26,755 nt of DNA. Source: a virus. The number at the start of each line of letters is the position of its first letter. Within the stretch, counting starts at the first letter, position 1. Shown piece after piece: positions 13,613 to 20,043 of this stretch. The notes beneath the pieces were generated by a model. That model saw only the letters and a program-made list of their open reading frames with translations. It was not told the origin of the DNA and ran no database searches. The stretch lies in IMG/VR virus record IMGVR_UViG_3300031758_000478, positions 1 to 26,755 of that record. The stretch is one strand, 5' to 3'. The position numbers and the translations under genes were made by a program.

Positions 13613-14107
13613 TTATTTATTTAAGAATTGTTGTAAATTTGGTTTAAAGTAATTAATACTCTTCATTACTTTTCTGTCATGACTACGATATACTATCCAA
13701 TAGTCACCTTGTTTTTCATAATGACATTGAGTACCTTGTTCTTGTTCTCTAACTCGAACAGTTAGATTAGCTTCTTCTTCAGTTTTACAAGCCTTAGACA
13801 TATTTGATGCTTGTACTTCAGCATATGCATCTTGTACTTTATCTTTTAGACCATGCAACATTGCTCCATTACCTAATGAAACATAAGTAATATCACATAG
13901 TGCATCTAGTACTTCTACAATATTTCCTGTTTCACAAGCATGTTTATATTCTTCTAGTTCCTCTAGAATAAAATTATAAACAAACATCCATTCTTTTTCA
14001 TCTGGAATATTTGGAGTATAATTGTTTGGTTTACCCATTGTAGCATTAAATTCTTCTACCTCGCTAACAAAAGGTACATAATTTTCTTTAGATTGAGACA
14101 TTTCCAT
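13613..14107 (-). CDS. MazG-like nucleotide pyrophosphohydrolase
   Basis: 164 aa. The core is EWMFVYNFILEELEEYKHACE (39-59) followed by NIVEVLDALCDITYVSLGNGAMLHG, the E-E-x-x-E ... E-x-x-D-x-x-x-D pattern of all-alpha NTP pyrophosphohydrolases (MazG/HisE type) that bind magnesium and cut NTPs to NMPs. The C-terminal third (HYEKQGDYWIVYRSHDRKVMKS) is a small beta addition. The first ATG overlaps folE by 20 bp; a second ATG two codons later is equally possible. It is co-transcribed with folE. It may remove unwanted nucleotides or adjust dNTP pools for modified DNA; the substrate is not readable from the sequence. Confidence 0.78.
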   Translation of the reverse strand: MEMSQSKENYVPFVSEVEEFNATMGKPNNYTPNIPDEKEWMFVYNFILEELEEYKHACETGNIVEVLDALCDITYVSLGNGAMLHGLKDKVQDAYAEVQASNMSKACKTEEEANLTVRVREQEQGTQCHYEKQGDYWIVYRSHDRKVMKSINYFKPNLQQFLNK

Positions 14108-14783
14108 TATTAATTTTTAGTGAATCAAAAAACTCTTTACGAGCTAAATTGTCGTTTTCCATAAACACGCCTGATGCTTTAGTAGTAATCATTGCAGCAC
14201 CTTGATGTTTAACACCTCTACAACTTACACAATTGTGAGATGCTACTATTGTTACTACAACACCTTTATTGCCTTCACAAACTTTATCTACTGCTTGATG
14301 AATAGCTGCAGTTAATTGTTCTTGAATTGCACCTCTTCTACCAAAGTGCTCTACAATACGATTTAGTTTAGATAAGCCAATTACTCGACCTTCTTTACCA
14401 GCAACATATCCAATATGAACTACTCCACCAATTGTTTGGTGGTGGTGAGAACACATTGAAGTCAGTGGGATATTACGCTCAATAATTACTCCATCATAAC
14501 CATCTGACGGAAATGAAGTAATATCAGTAAACCCGTTATAACGACCAGCCCATAGATCCTTAACATATGCTTTAGCCACACGACGAGGTGTGTCAGCTGA
14601 ATTAGGATCATTTTGCCAATCACATTTTAATGCTGTTAAGAAGTTACCAAAGTGAACTGTTGCTTCTTCAATCATCTGATTCTTTTCCTCATCTGTTAGA
14701 GGACGATCTAACGCTGAGCCATTAGCAAAACCATGTTTTACACACTCAATGTCATTGTGAAATTTTCTTCTATTTTCTTCCAT
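14088..14783 (-). CDS. folE: GTP cyclohydrolase I
   Basis: 231 aa, full length for the family. It converts GTP to 7,8-dihydroneopterin triphosphate, the first step of preQ0 and folate synthesis. TPRRVAKAYVKDL (65-77), the zinc site SMCSHHHQ (Cys111, His113, His114) and HNCVSCRGV with Cys185 are all present, as is GLSKLNRIVEHFGRR (136-150). The promoter at 14792-14820 lies just upstream with 8 nt from the -10 box to ATG. Genes for QueE, QueD, QueC and a DpdA-like enzyme are in the same window, so the role here is supply for 7-deazaguanine synthesis rather than folate. Confidence 0.95.
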   Translation of the reverse strand: MEENRRKFHNDIECVKHGFANGSALDRPLTDEEKNQMIEEATVHFGNFLTALKCDWQNDPNSADTPRRVAKAYVKDLWAGRYNGFTDITSFPSDGYDGVIIERNIPLTSMCSHHHQTIGGVVHIGYVAGKEGRVIGLSKLNRIVEHFGRRGAIQEQLTAAIHQAVDKVCEGNKGVVVTIVASHNCVSCRGVKHQGAAMITTKASGVFMENDNLARKEFFDSLKINNGNVSI

Positions 14784-14791
14784 ATACTTTT

Positions 14792-14820
14792 ATTATAATA
14801 AATTTTTATCAGACAGCCAA
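14792..14820 (-). promoter_or_regulatory. Promoter of folE (TTGGCT-N17-TATAAT)
   Basis: TTGGCT (14815-14820) and a perfect TATAAT (14792-14797) on the minus strand, 17 nt apart. The -35 box lies in the last codons of the hpt gene. AAAAGTAT then ATG at 14783: predicted leader of 0-3 nt. No hairpin is associated with this copy. Confidence 0.7.
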
Positions 14821-15318
14821 GATATAAGGGATAGATCTTTTATTTCCTTCCTCATCATCCATACCATAACCTACAACCCATTGATCTTTAATTTCAAAAC
14901 CATAAATTGAATTTACAGGCATATTAATTTCATTAATAGCACGTTTAATTAAAGTTACTATACTAACACTTGCAGGATTAAATTCTAAAAATATTTCTTT
15001 TAGTTTTTTCATTGTTACTCCTGAGTCGTAAATGTCATCTATAATATAAACATGTTTGTTTTCAGTGTCAATAGAGGGTTGAAGTAATATTTCTAGATCA
15101 CCTCGTTCTTTACCTTCGTATGATTTTACTTTAATAAAATCACATTGTGGATCAAGTGATGATAGTTTTTCTACTAATTTAGAGTAGAAAACAAAACCGC
15201 CATTTAAAACACATACCAATACAATTGGTATTTGCTCATTTTTATGACGGTTTTCGATTTGGGTAGCGATTTCATTGATTCGCTTTTCAATTTGGGATTT
15301 TTCAAATAGTACTTTCAT
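14809..15318 (-). CDS. hpt: Hypoxanthine/guanine phosphoribosyltransferase
   Basis: 169 aa. The PRPP-binding signature HVYIIDDIYDSGVTMKKL (89-106), the N-terminal VLNGGFVFYSKL and the C-terminal WVVGYGMDDEEGNKRSIPYI loop identify a purine phosphoribosyltransferase of the Hpt type, which makes IMP or GMP from the free base and PRPP. It overlaps the thioredoxin gene by 17 bp and is followed by folE. In this context GMP could feed GTP to FolE, and the enzyme could reuse guanine released when a DpdA-like transglycosylase swaps bases in DNA. That role is an inference; base specificity is not visible. Confidence 0.9.
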   Translation of the reverse strand: MKVLFEKSQIEKRINEIATQIENRHKNEQIPIVLVCVLNGGFVFYSKLVEKLSSLDPQCDFIKVKSYEGKERGDLEILLQPSIDTENKHVYIIDDIYDSGVTMKKLKEIFLEFNPASVSIVTLIKRAINEINMPVNSIYGFEIKDQWVVGYGMDDEEGNKRSIPYILAV

Positions 15319-15577
15319 AGAGACTTTTTATCATATCTAAACCTGGGTAATGTCTTATATTTCCTTTATTGGCTACAATAACGTGAGGATAGTAATCTAC
15401 AGCAAATTCTTGTTCTAGATCTTCATTTTCATTTATTCGTATTGTTCGGAAATTAAGTTTTTCAGAAATTTTTTGAATCATAGGAGCAGCTACTTTACAA
15501 GCGCCACACCAGTCAGCATAGAAAACTACAATGACGTTTTCTTTGTTTAAAGCCTCAGTTAGTAATTGTTTATTCAT
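15302..15577 (-). CDS. Thioredoxin-like protein with CGAC site (91 aa)
   Basis: 91 aa, slightly shorter than usual thioredoxins (about 105). VIVVFYADWCGACKVAAPMI contains the redox site Cys24-Gly-Ala-Cys27; DYYPHVIVANKG holds the usual cis-Pro region (P-H instead of P-T). It overlaps the QueE stop by one base (TAATG). A likely partner is the phage ribonucleotide reductase, which needs a dithiol reductant, but a role with QueE cannot be excluded. The Gly-Ala pair in the active site differs from the Ser-Pro pair of the second thioredoxin in this window, so the two may have different partners or redox potentials. Confidence 0.87.
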   Translation of the reverse strand: MNKQLLTEALNKENVIVVFYADWCGACKVAAPMIQKISEKLNFRTIRINENEDLEQEFAVDYYPHVIVANKGNIRHYPGLDMIKSLYESTI

Positions 15578-16347
15578 TATACTTCTCTTTTAGTGTCATA
15601 AGCGATAATGTGTTCTCTACCTGTAAAATTATATCCATTATTCATACACATTTCCATTACTATAGGATACATTTTAATCAATTCCTCTCTAGTATCACCA
15701 GCTGGCATAACCCATGTTTTCCATTTTGGAATATCCATCTCAACTCTAAATGCTTCAATTTCAGCTAATGTTTCCTCAGTACCATCCCAAACTGGTTTGT
15801 AGTGGTAATCATAATGATAATCTATCATTTTACGAATATTATCTTTATGAAGACGGAATTTGTTATGTTGGTCAATCATTTTCTGATCAACTTCTTTGCC
15901 CTGCGGTGTAAGGACACCAATCCTAGGTACACTATTAGTGAACTTAGGAGACAAAGATACCAAGCCAATTTGATGATCTGTTTCAATGAAATGAGAGCCT
16001 TCTGTTTCTATAGTAATAAATATACCTCTACTATAAGCAAAATGAGTCAATTCATTTACTAGATCAGGATGCATTGTAGGTGAACCACCTGTAAGCATCA
16101 TCTCTCTAATATGAGGATTATTATTATACATTTCAATGATATTATTGAAATTGTATTTGCCTTTTTCAGGATGGATACTAGTATACCAAGAATCACACCA
16201 TCCTCCTTCTCCAAACCAACATCTGTGAGTACATCCTGTAGTTCGAATAACGATAGTAGGCATTCCTGCTCTACTACCCTCGCTTTGAACTGCTGTATAT
16301 AACTCTACAATAGGTAAGGTCTTATTGTAATCTGTTATTCTGTTCAT
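15577..16347 (-). CDS. queE: 7-carboxy-7-deazaguanine synthase, radical SAM
   Basis: 256 aa. It converts carboxytetrahydropterin to 7-carboxy-7-deazaguanine with SAM and a 4Fe-4S cluster. Evidence: PIVELYTAVQSEGSRAGMPT (12-31), the cluster loop TTGCTHRCWFGEGGWCDSW with Cys39, Cys43 and Cys51, REMMLTGGSPTMHPDL and ITIETEGSHF. The Cys spacing C-x3-C-x7-C differs from the usual C-x3-C-x2-C and from the C-x14-C-x2-C of E. coli QueE. I recall the same loop in other phage QueE proteins. A Tyr/His-rich insert (MIDYHYDYHYKPVWDG) and C-terminal extension make it longer than bacterial QueE (about 220). Starts on the stop of the 83-aa gene. Confidence 0.92.
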   Translation of the reverse strand: MNRITDYNKTLPIVELYTAVQSEGSRAGMPTIVIRTTGCTHRCWFGEGGWCDSWYTSIHPEKGKYNFNNIIEMYNNNPHIREMMLTGGSPTMHPDLVNELTHFAYSRGIFITIETEGSHFIETDHQIGLVSLSPKFTNSVPRIGVLTPQGKEVDQKMIDQHNKFRLHKDNIRKMIDYHYDYHYKPVWDGTEETLAEIEAFRVEMDIPKWKTWVMPAGDTREELIKMYPIVMEMCMNNGYNFTGREHIIAYDTKREV

Positions 16348-16598
16348 TAAAGTTTTGCGCTATTAAAATGTAAATAAATCTCATTATTGTCTTCTGTGTA
16401 CTTGATATCAAAACACAAACTACATTTAGGATCAACCATTAATGTTTTAAGATGTTCTGTGGTTTGAAAATCACTCAAATCAGCATTGTTTAGAATCTCA
16501 AGTGCTAACTTGATATCACCAGCATCAGCTGATCCAAGCATGTTCTTAACATTTTCTGTGATTTCACTATCAAGTGTATGGATGTAACTTTTACTCAT
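16347..16598 (-). CDS. Unknown small protein upstream of queE (83 aa)
   Basis: 83 aa, not recognised. An N-terminal helical part (SEITENVKNMLGSADAGDIKLALEILNNADL) is followed by a short segment with a Cys pair (PKCSLCFDIKYTEDNNEIYLHF). The C-x-x-C could bind metal or be redox active, but two Cys alone are weak evidence. It is the first gene after the candidate promoter at 16617-16644 and overlaps queE by one base, so it is co-translated with the queE-thioredoxin-hpt run. Confidence 0.72.
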   Translation of the reverse strand: MSKSYIHTLDSEITENVKNMLGSADAGDIKLALEILNNADLSDFQTTEHLKTLMVDPKCSLCFDIKYTEDNNEIYLHFNSAKL

Positions 16599-16616
16599 AA
16601 CTCTTATTTTTATTTT

Positions 16617-16644
16617 AATATAATAATAATTTTTTTAAAGACAA
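16617..16644 (-). promoter_or_regulatory. Promoter candidate for the 83-aa gene and queE (TTGTCT-N16-TATATT)
   Basis: TTGTCT (16639-16644) with TATATT (16617-16622) at 16 nt (or TTTGTC at 17 nt). Weaker match to the -35 box than the other copies, with an 18-nt gap to the ATG ending in AAATAAGAGTTATG. Confidence 0.45.
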
Positions 16645-16646
16645 AC

Positions 16647-17111
16647 TTATTCTGAAAAACTTGCTGAGTTTCTTTCATGTTCATAAACTTCTACTTTAGT
16701 TACTCGAACACGATTTTCCGTTTCTAGTTTTAGAAAATCATTAATTGTGTTGAATAAGTATTCAGCAAATCGTTCACAACCTACATTGTCTAATATTCGT
16801 AGCTGGATAATACCATCCATATCCATTTGTTTGAAATGTTCTAAATATGGATCATCTTGAGCTATAATTGTGGTGTGGTCTAGTAGATAAGTAAAATAAT
16901 CTTTAGGAGATAGTCCATGTATAGTGTTTTTGGCTCTTTTCATCCCACCAAAATCAAATACCCAATTGCGTTCATCTAAATCACCTTCAAACCATACTTT
17001 AAAAGACACAGCATACCCATGCAAATATTTACAATGGGTATTTTCTGCTTTCCATTGACGGAAACAAGTACTGTATCCGTCAAACAATTTTGTTGATTGG
17101 AATTTACTCAT
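16647..17111 (-). CDS. queD: 6-carboxytetrahydropterin synthase family protein
   Basis: 154 aa. Family features are CKYLHGYAVSFKVWFEG (27-43), WVFDFGGMKRA (50-60), LLDHTTII (76-83) and YEHERNSASF near the end. The enzyme turns dihydroneopterin triphosphate into 6-carboxytetrahydropterin, the second step to preQ0. The catalytic Cys27 and His31 are kept. The usual H-G-H zinc motif is H-G-Y, and the usual F-x-A-A-H ligand is replaced by Cys16 in STCFRQW. I recall the same pattern in other phage QueD-like proteins, so it is probably a subfamily trait. It ends the run that begins at the DpdA-like gene. Assignment is supported by the three other pathway genes. Confidence 0.87.
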   Translation of the reverse strand: MSKFQSTKLFDGYSTCFRQWKAENTHCKYLHGYAVSFKVWFEGDLDERNWVFDFGGMKRAKNTIHGLSPKDYFTYLLDHTTIIAQDDPYLEHFKQMDMDGIIQLRILDNVGCERFAEYLFNTINDFLKLETENRVRVTKVEVYEHERNSASFSE

Positions 17112-17114
17112 GAT

Positions 17115-17375
17115 TTATTTTATAACATCGTTATAAGGTTCCCAAACAATACCATCATGGATTTGTCCATTTTCATCTGTTATAGACTCACCTGTAGGCA
17201 TTGCTAAGACAATATCATTGTTTTCAGTTTTACCAATAGCTATAAATCCAAATCCTTCACAGATAATGGGAGTATAGTAGTTTGGTTCTAAACCATCAGC
17301 AATTTCATTAATATCAAATTCTGAGGTCATTTGTGGATCATTAAGATCACACCATTGTTTGCTAAATTCAGCCAT
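17115..17375 (-). CDS. Unknown small protein between thioredoxin and queD (86 aa)
   Basis: 86 aa, acidic, not recognised. Pieces: QWCDLNDPQMTSEFDINEIAD, then PNYYTPIICEGFGFIAIGK and DIVLAMPTGESITDENG, ending VWEPYNDVIK. A small beta-rich domain is likely. It overlaps the thioredoxin by 8 bp and lies 3 bp before queD, so it is translated with both. No motif suggests a function. Confidence 0.75.
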   Translation of the reverse strand: MAEFSKQWCDLNDPQMTSEFDINEIADGLEPNYYTPIICEGFGFIAIGKTENNDIVLAMPTGESITDENGQIHDGIVWEPYNDVIK

Positions 17376-17622
17376 AATTTAAAAAATCTATTATTTGGTT
17401 AAAAGTTTTTACTCCTGTAAATCTACGAGACTCTTGTCCGTTTTCTAATAAAATTACTGTAGGTATATTTCTGACTCCATATCTTTGGACAATTTGAGGA
17501 TCTGTATAATCCACATTTATCTTTTGAACTGGGATTTGTCTTCGTACTTCATCTAGTACTGGTCCTAGTGTTTGACATGGGCTACACCATTCAGCACTAA
17601 AATATAATAATTGTTTACTCAT
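17368..17622 (-). CDS. Thioredoxin-like protein with CSPC site (84 aa)
   Basis: 84 aa from the ATG at 17622, which overlaps the TGA of the 52-aa gene (ATGA). A frame further upstream would only add residues read out of phase from that gene. LLYFSAEWCSPCQTLGPVLDEV contains Cys13-Ser-Pro-Cys16, YGVRNIPTVILLENGQ has the cis-Pro loop, and RRFTGVKTFNQIIDFL the C-terminal helix. It is a compact thioredoxin lacking the first strand and helix of the longer forms. Likely reductant for ribonucleotide reductase; it sits in the queC-queD run instead of next to nrdA. Confidence 0.88.
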   Translation of the reverse strand: MSKQLLYFSAEWCSPCQTLGPVLDEVRRQIPVQKINVDYTDPQIVQRYGVRNIPTVILLENGQESRRFTGVKTFNQIIDFLNYG

Positions 17623-17777
17623 ACTAATTCCTCCCATATTCCTACTACTTCTGCTAAAGCTAATCCTCCGAATGCTAGTACGGGCATTCCTAGGATTCCT
17701 AAAACACAAGATATAATTCTAAGTCCTGATTTAGCAAAACTAATTTGCTGGTGTAATTTAGGATCTGGTTGTTTCAT
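17619..17777 (-). CDS. Small membrane protein (52 aa)
   Basis: A complete 52-codon frame from ATG 17777 to TGA 17619-17621. It opens MKQPDPKLHQQISFAKSGLR and continues with a hydrophobic stretch (IISCVLGILGMPVLAFGGLA) that can span a membrane, ending LAEVVGIWEELV. I recall a widespread small phage protein with the same layout: H-Q-x-I-S-F-x-K-S-x-L-R, membrane segment, then E-V-V-G-I-x-E-E-L-V. Function unknown. Its start overlaps the queC end by 20 bp and its stop overlaps the thioredoxin start, so it is embedded in the operon. Confidence 0.78.
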   Translation of the reverse strand: MKQPDPKLHQQISFAKSGLRIISCVLGILGMPVLAFGGLALAEVVGIWEELV

Positions 17778-18669
17778 GATTTTCTAATATTTGTTTTACA
17801 TGTTTAACTACTGTTTCCCAACTTACAGGACCAGTCTCATCAGCATAACTTACAGGATCTGGTTTTCCAAGTTTAAGGAATGCTTCAATACGTTCTACAG
17901 ATGAAGCTGATTTATAATCTGAATACCATTCACCAAATTTAGTTCTATGTGTTTCTTCTACTCTAGAAGATGCTGGTTCATATGGTATCCAAATTGGCTT
18001 ATAAGATGTGTTAGTACGGCTATATACCTCGTTAAAATTAAGACCTAGGCACTCACAACACTTGTCACCATCCTCTAGAATAGAGTATTTATCTCCACTT
18101 AAATACGGTGTATAATGATATACTTTTTCAGCTCCCCAATTACCTGATTTAAATGCTTCAAAATCAGCATCTCTAAATTCTTGTCTACAATCAGGATAAA
18201 TAGCATGGTCACCAGCATGAATACCCATTGCAATAGCGCATTCAGTATTCTTTTGTTCAGCAATTGATAATGCAACCGCTTGAATAATAGAACTAAATAT
18301 TTTATTACGATTTGGAACTACTGTTGCTTTCATATTTTCTTCAGCATAATGTCCTTCAGGTACTTCTTCACCTCCAGTCACTAATGCTGAATTTAATAGT
18401 GTTGATAAACCATCTAGTGTAATTACTTGGTGTTTCACTTTAGGGAAATGATGCATAATAACTTCTGATGTTTCTGATTTATGTTTAGTTTCATCAGCTT
18501 TGCTATTAATATATTTAACTAATTCCTTAGCACGTTCTAATTCTACATTATGTTTTTGTCCATAATCAAATGATAGTGCTGTAACTTCATAGCCATTGGC
18601 AAGTAGATGAAGTAATAAAGTAGAGCTATCCATTCCTCCACTCAATGATAATACTGCTTGTTTTTTCAT
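17758..18669 (-). CDS. queC: 7-cyano-7-deazaguanine (preQ0) synthase
   Basis: 303 aa from the ATG at 18669, 1 nt after the upstream stop. The PP-loop SGGMDSS (10-16), DYGQKHNVEL (35-44) and VVPNRNKIFSSIIQAVA (117-133) identify QueC, which uses ATP and ammonia to convert 7-carboxy-7-deazaguanine to preQ0. Bacterial QueC is about 220-230 aa; this one has a longer C-terminal part. The usual zinc region (a Cys near T-x-S-C-Y, then C-G-x-C-G-x-C-V-E-R) is replaced by TNTSYKP and YKSASSVERIEAF, so the ligand cysteines are Ser, Ser and Asp. A CCEC cluster at 204-207 might substitute. I recall a similar form in other phage QueC proteins. Confidence 0.93.
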   Translation of the reverse strand: MKKQAVLSLSGGMDSSTLLLHLLANGYEVTALSFDYGQKHNVELERAKELVKYINSKADETKHKSETSEVIMHHFPKVKHQVITLDGLSTLLNSALVTGGEEVPEGHYAEENMKATVVPNRNKIFSSIIQAVALSIAEQKNTECAIAMGIHAGDHAIYPDCRQEFRDADFEAFKSGNWGAEKVYHYTPYLSGDKYSILEDGDKCCECLGLNFNEVYSRTNTSYKPIWIPYEPASSRVEETHRTKFGEWYSDYKSASSVERIEAFLKLGKPDPVSYADETGPVSWETVVKHVKQILENHETTRS

Positions 18670-18670
18670 A

Positions 18671-18967
18671 TTAACAATATTTTTTATATAAATTTTCAAT
18701 AAATTCTATTTCTTCATTATCCATAGAATGAAATCTAGGGATTAAATCAATCATTTTTGAAGCAAAATCTTTTTGTAAATAAGATAATTTCATAGATTCT
18801 GTATCTACTGTTATTCCATCAACTTTATAATCTTTTAGAAATCCATCTTCATCTAACCATTTAGCCATTTCTTTACAAGATGAATTATCCATCTCTGAAT
18901 AGATTTCATCTAAATCAATATCTACATCTACAGATATACTATTACGACTACTTCTCCATTTTCTCAT
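18671..18967 (-). CDS. Unknown acidic protein upstream of queC (98 aa)
   Basis: 98 aa. A basic start (MRKWRSSRNS) is followed by a very acidic segment (VDVDIDLDEIYSEMD), then helices (KEMAKWLDEDGFLKDY, IEFIENLYKKYC). Phage proteins with a similar R-W-R-S-S-R-N-S start are familiar to me but have no known function. The stop is 1 nt before queC and the start 2 nt after the 73-aa gene, so it belongs to the dpdA-queC run. Confidence 0.75.
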   Translation of the reverse strand: MRKWRSSRNSISVDVDIDLDEIYSEMDNSSCKEMAKWLDEDGFLKDYKVDGITVDTESMKLSYLQKDFASKMIDLIPRFHSMDNEEIEFIENLYKKYC

Positions 18968-18969
18968 AA

Positions 18970-19191
18970 TTAAAAAGGTAATTCATTATTATTAAGTTCT
19001 TTAATTTTAGCAAAATAACTATCTAACCATGATACTGGGTATAGCATTACCTTTCCTTTATATACAGGATTAGATACTTCTCTTTGTTGCATAACTATTT
19101 TATCATGTTTTGCTGTTTCAAAAACAATTTTTCCTAAAGTAGGGCCAGCTGCTTTACCTAAGTATTCAAAAAGTGATTTAAATTCTTCCAT
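18970..19191 (-). CDS. Unknown small protein downstream of the dpdA-like gene (73 aa)
   Basis: 73 aa. LFEYLGKAAGPTLGKIVFETA is followed by VMQQREVSNPVYKGKVMLYP and SWLDSYFAKIKELN. Mixed alpha/beta, basic in the middle, no recognised motif. It starts 6 bp after the dpdA-like stop in the AAATAAAAGGTTATG context. Function unknown. Confidence 0.73.
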   Translation of the reverse strand: MEEFKSLFEYLGKAAGPTLGKIVFETAKHDKIVMQQREVSNPVYKGKVMLYPVSWLDSYFAKIKELNNNELPF

Positions 19192-19197
19192 AACCTT

Positions 19198-19992
19198 TTA
19201 TTTTATATTGTTTATTAATTTGAAATCCATTATGTTGTTATAGATGTAAGACCATTTTCTATTTAGATCTTCAGAAGACATTTCCATAACATCATCTATT
19301 CGAGTTTTAGGCTTTTCATCTAATCCCCAAACATTATATTTTATTCTTTCAATACCCGCCATTATTGGATTTGAAGTGTCAATTGTTTCAATAAATGGCA
19401 TATCTTTATAATAGATAAATTCTTGTGGTACAGCACATCCTAATAAGTGTATTCTGTCATGTTTACTAATAACATCATCATTATATAATTTACTTACAAC
19501 ATGTACTCTACCTAAAGCAGTAGCAATTGCCCTATTTGGATGAGATGATAATTCCTGGTAGTATTTAGCTCCATATGAAAATGCTATTTTTCTATATCCT
19601 AAAGCCTGGTATTTGATATAACATTCTCTAGCTTCATCAATACTTTTAGCTTGTACTACTGCTACTTTAAGTGTGTCTTTAGGTAATTTAATTCTAGACC
19701 ATTCAGAAGCATTATTGATAGAAGATTCCATATCTTCCCAAACATCAGGAACAATAAATTCATCTGGTTTAAGTATTTCAATCCAGTATAATAAACGTTC
19801 TGTATTATATGCTTCTCCTAACTCATGGAGAGAATTGTCCATTATAATATAACGACCTTGTTTTTTAGCATCTAAAAAATATTCTTTATACTGCTCATAC
19901 TTGTCCAATAGGTGAGGCAAACAGTAATCATAATGATTAAAACTAGGACTAGCATTTAATAAATTTAATGGAACCTCGTGAGATATTTTCAT
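19198..19992 (-). CDS. dpdA: DpdA-like DNA guanine transglycosylase (TGT fold)
   Basis: 264 aa. The order of motifs follows tRNA-guanine transglycosylase: RYIIMDNSLHELGE (48-60) in the position of the D-S-G-G substrate site, FIVPDVWED (79-87), AFSYG (137-141) for the glycine-rich strand, HLLGCAVPQEF (182-192) matching the Y-L-M-G-V-G-x-P segment, and IETIDTSNP (201-209), where Asp205 would be the nucleophile. The zinc-binding C-terminal domain of tRNA enzymes is missing, as in phage DpdA proteins that insert preQ0-type bases into DNA. The gene shares an operon with queC and queD. A tRNA substrate cannot be fully excluded. It has its own promoter at 20010-20038 and a leader of about 11 nt. Confidence 0.82.
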   Translation of the reverse strand: MKISHEVPLNLLNASPSFNHYDYCLPHLLDKYEQYKEYFLDAKKQGRYIIMDNSLHELGEAYNTERLLYWIEILKPDEFIVPDVWEDMESSINNASEWSRIKLPKDTLKVAVVQAKSIDEARECYIKYQALGYRKIAFSYGAKYYQELSSHPNRAIATALGRVHVVSKLYNDDVISKHDRIHLLGCAVPQEFIYYKDMPFIETIDTSNPIMAGIERIKYNVWGLDEKPKTRIDDVMEMSSEDLNRKWSYIYNNIMDFKLINNIK

Positions 19993-20009
19993 AACTTGTA
20001 TTTAATATA

Positions 20010-20038
20010 AATATAAAAAATTATAGTTTAAAAGCCAA
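20010..20038 (-). promoter_or_regulatory. Promoter of the dpdA-queC-queD run (TTGGCT-N17-TATATT)
   Basis: TTGGCT (20033-20038) and TATATT (20010-20015) on the minus strand, 17 nt apart. The -35 box lies across the loop and 5' arm of a hairpin that follows the upstream gene. Unlike the other copies it leaves 17 nt between the -10 box and the ATG. Confidence 0.62.
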
Positions 20039-20043
20039 ACTAT
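20014..20043 (-). terminator. Terminator-like hairpin after the 174-aa gene
   Basis: Minus strand: 7-bp stem ATAGTTT/AAACTAT with a 7-nt loop (20023-20043), starting right after the stop at 20044, followed by a run of T. The A/T-rich stem is weak; overlap with the next promoter repeats the pattern seen elsewhere in the window. Confidence 0.5.
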
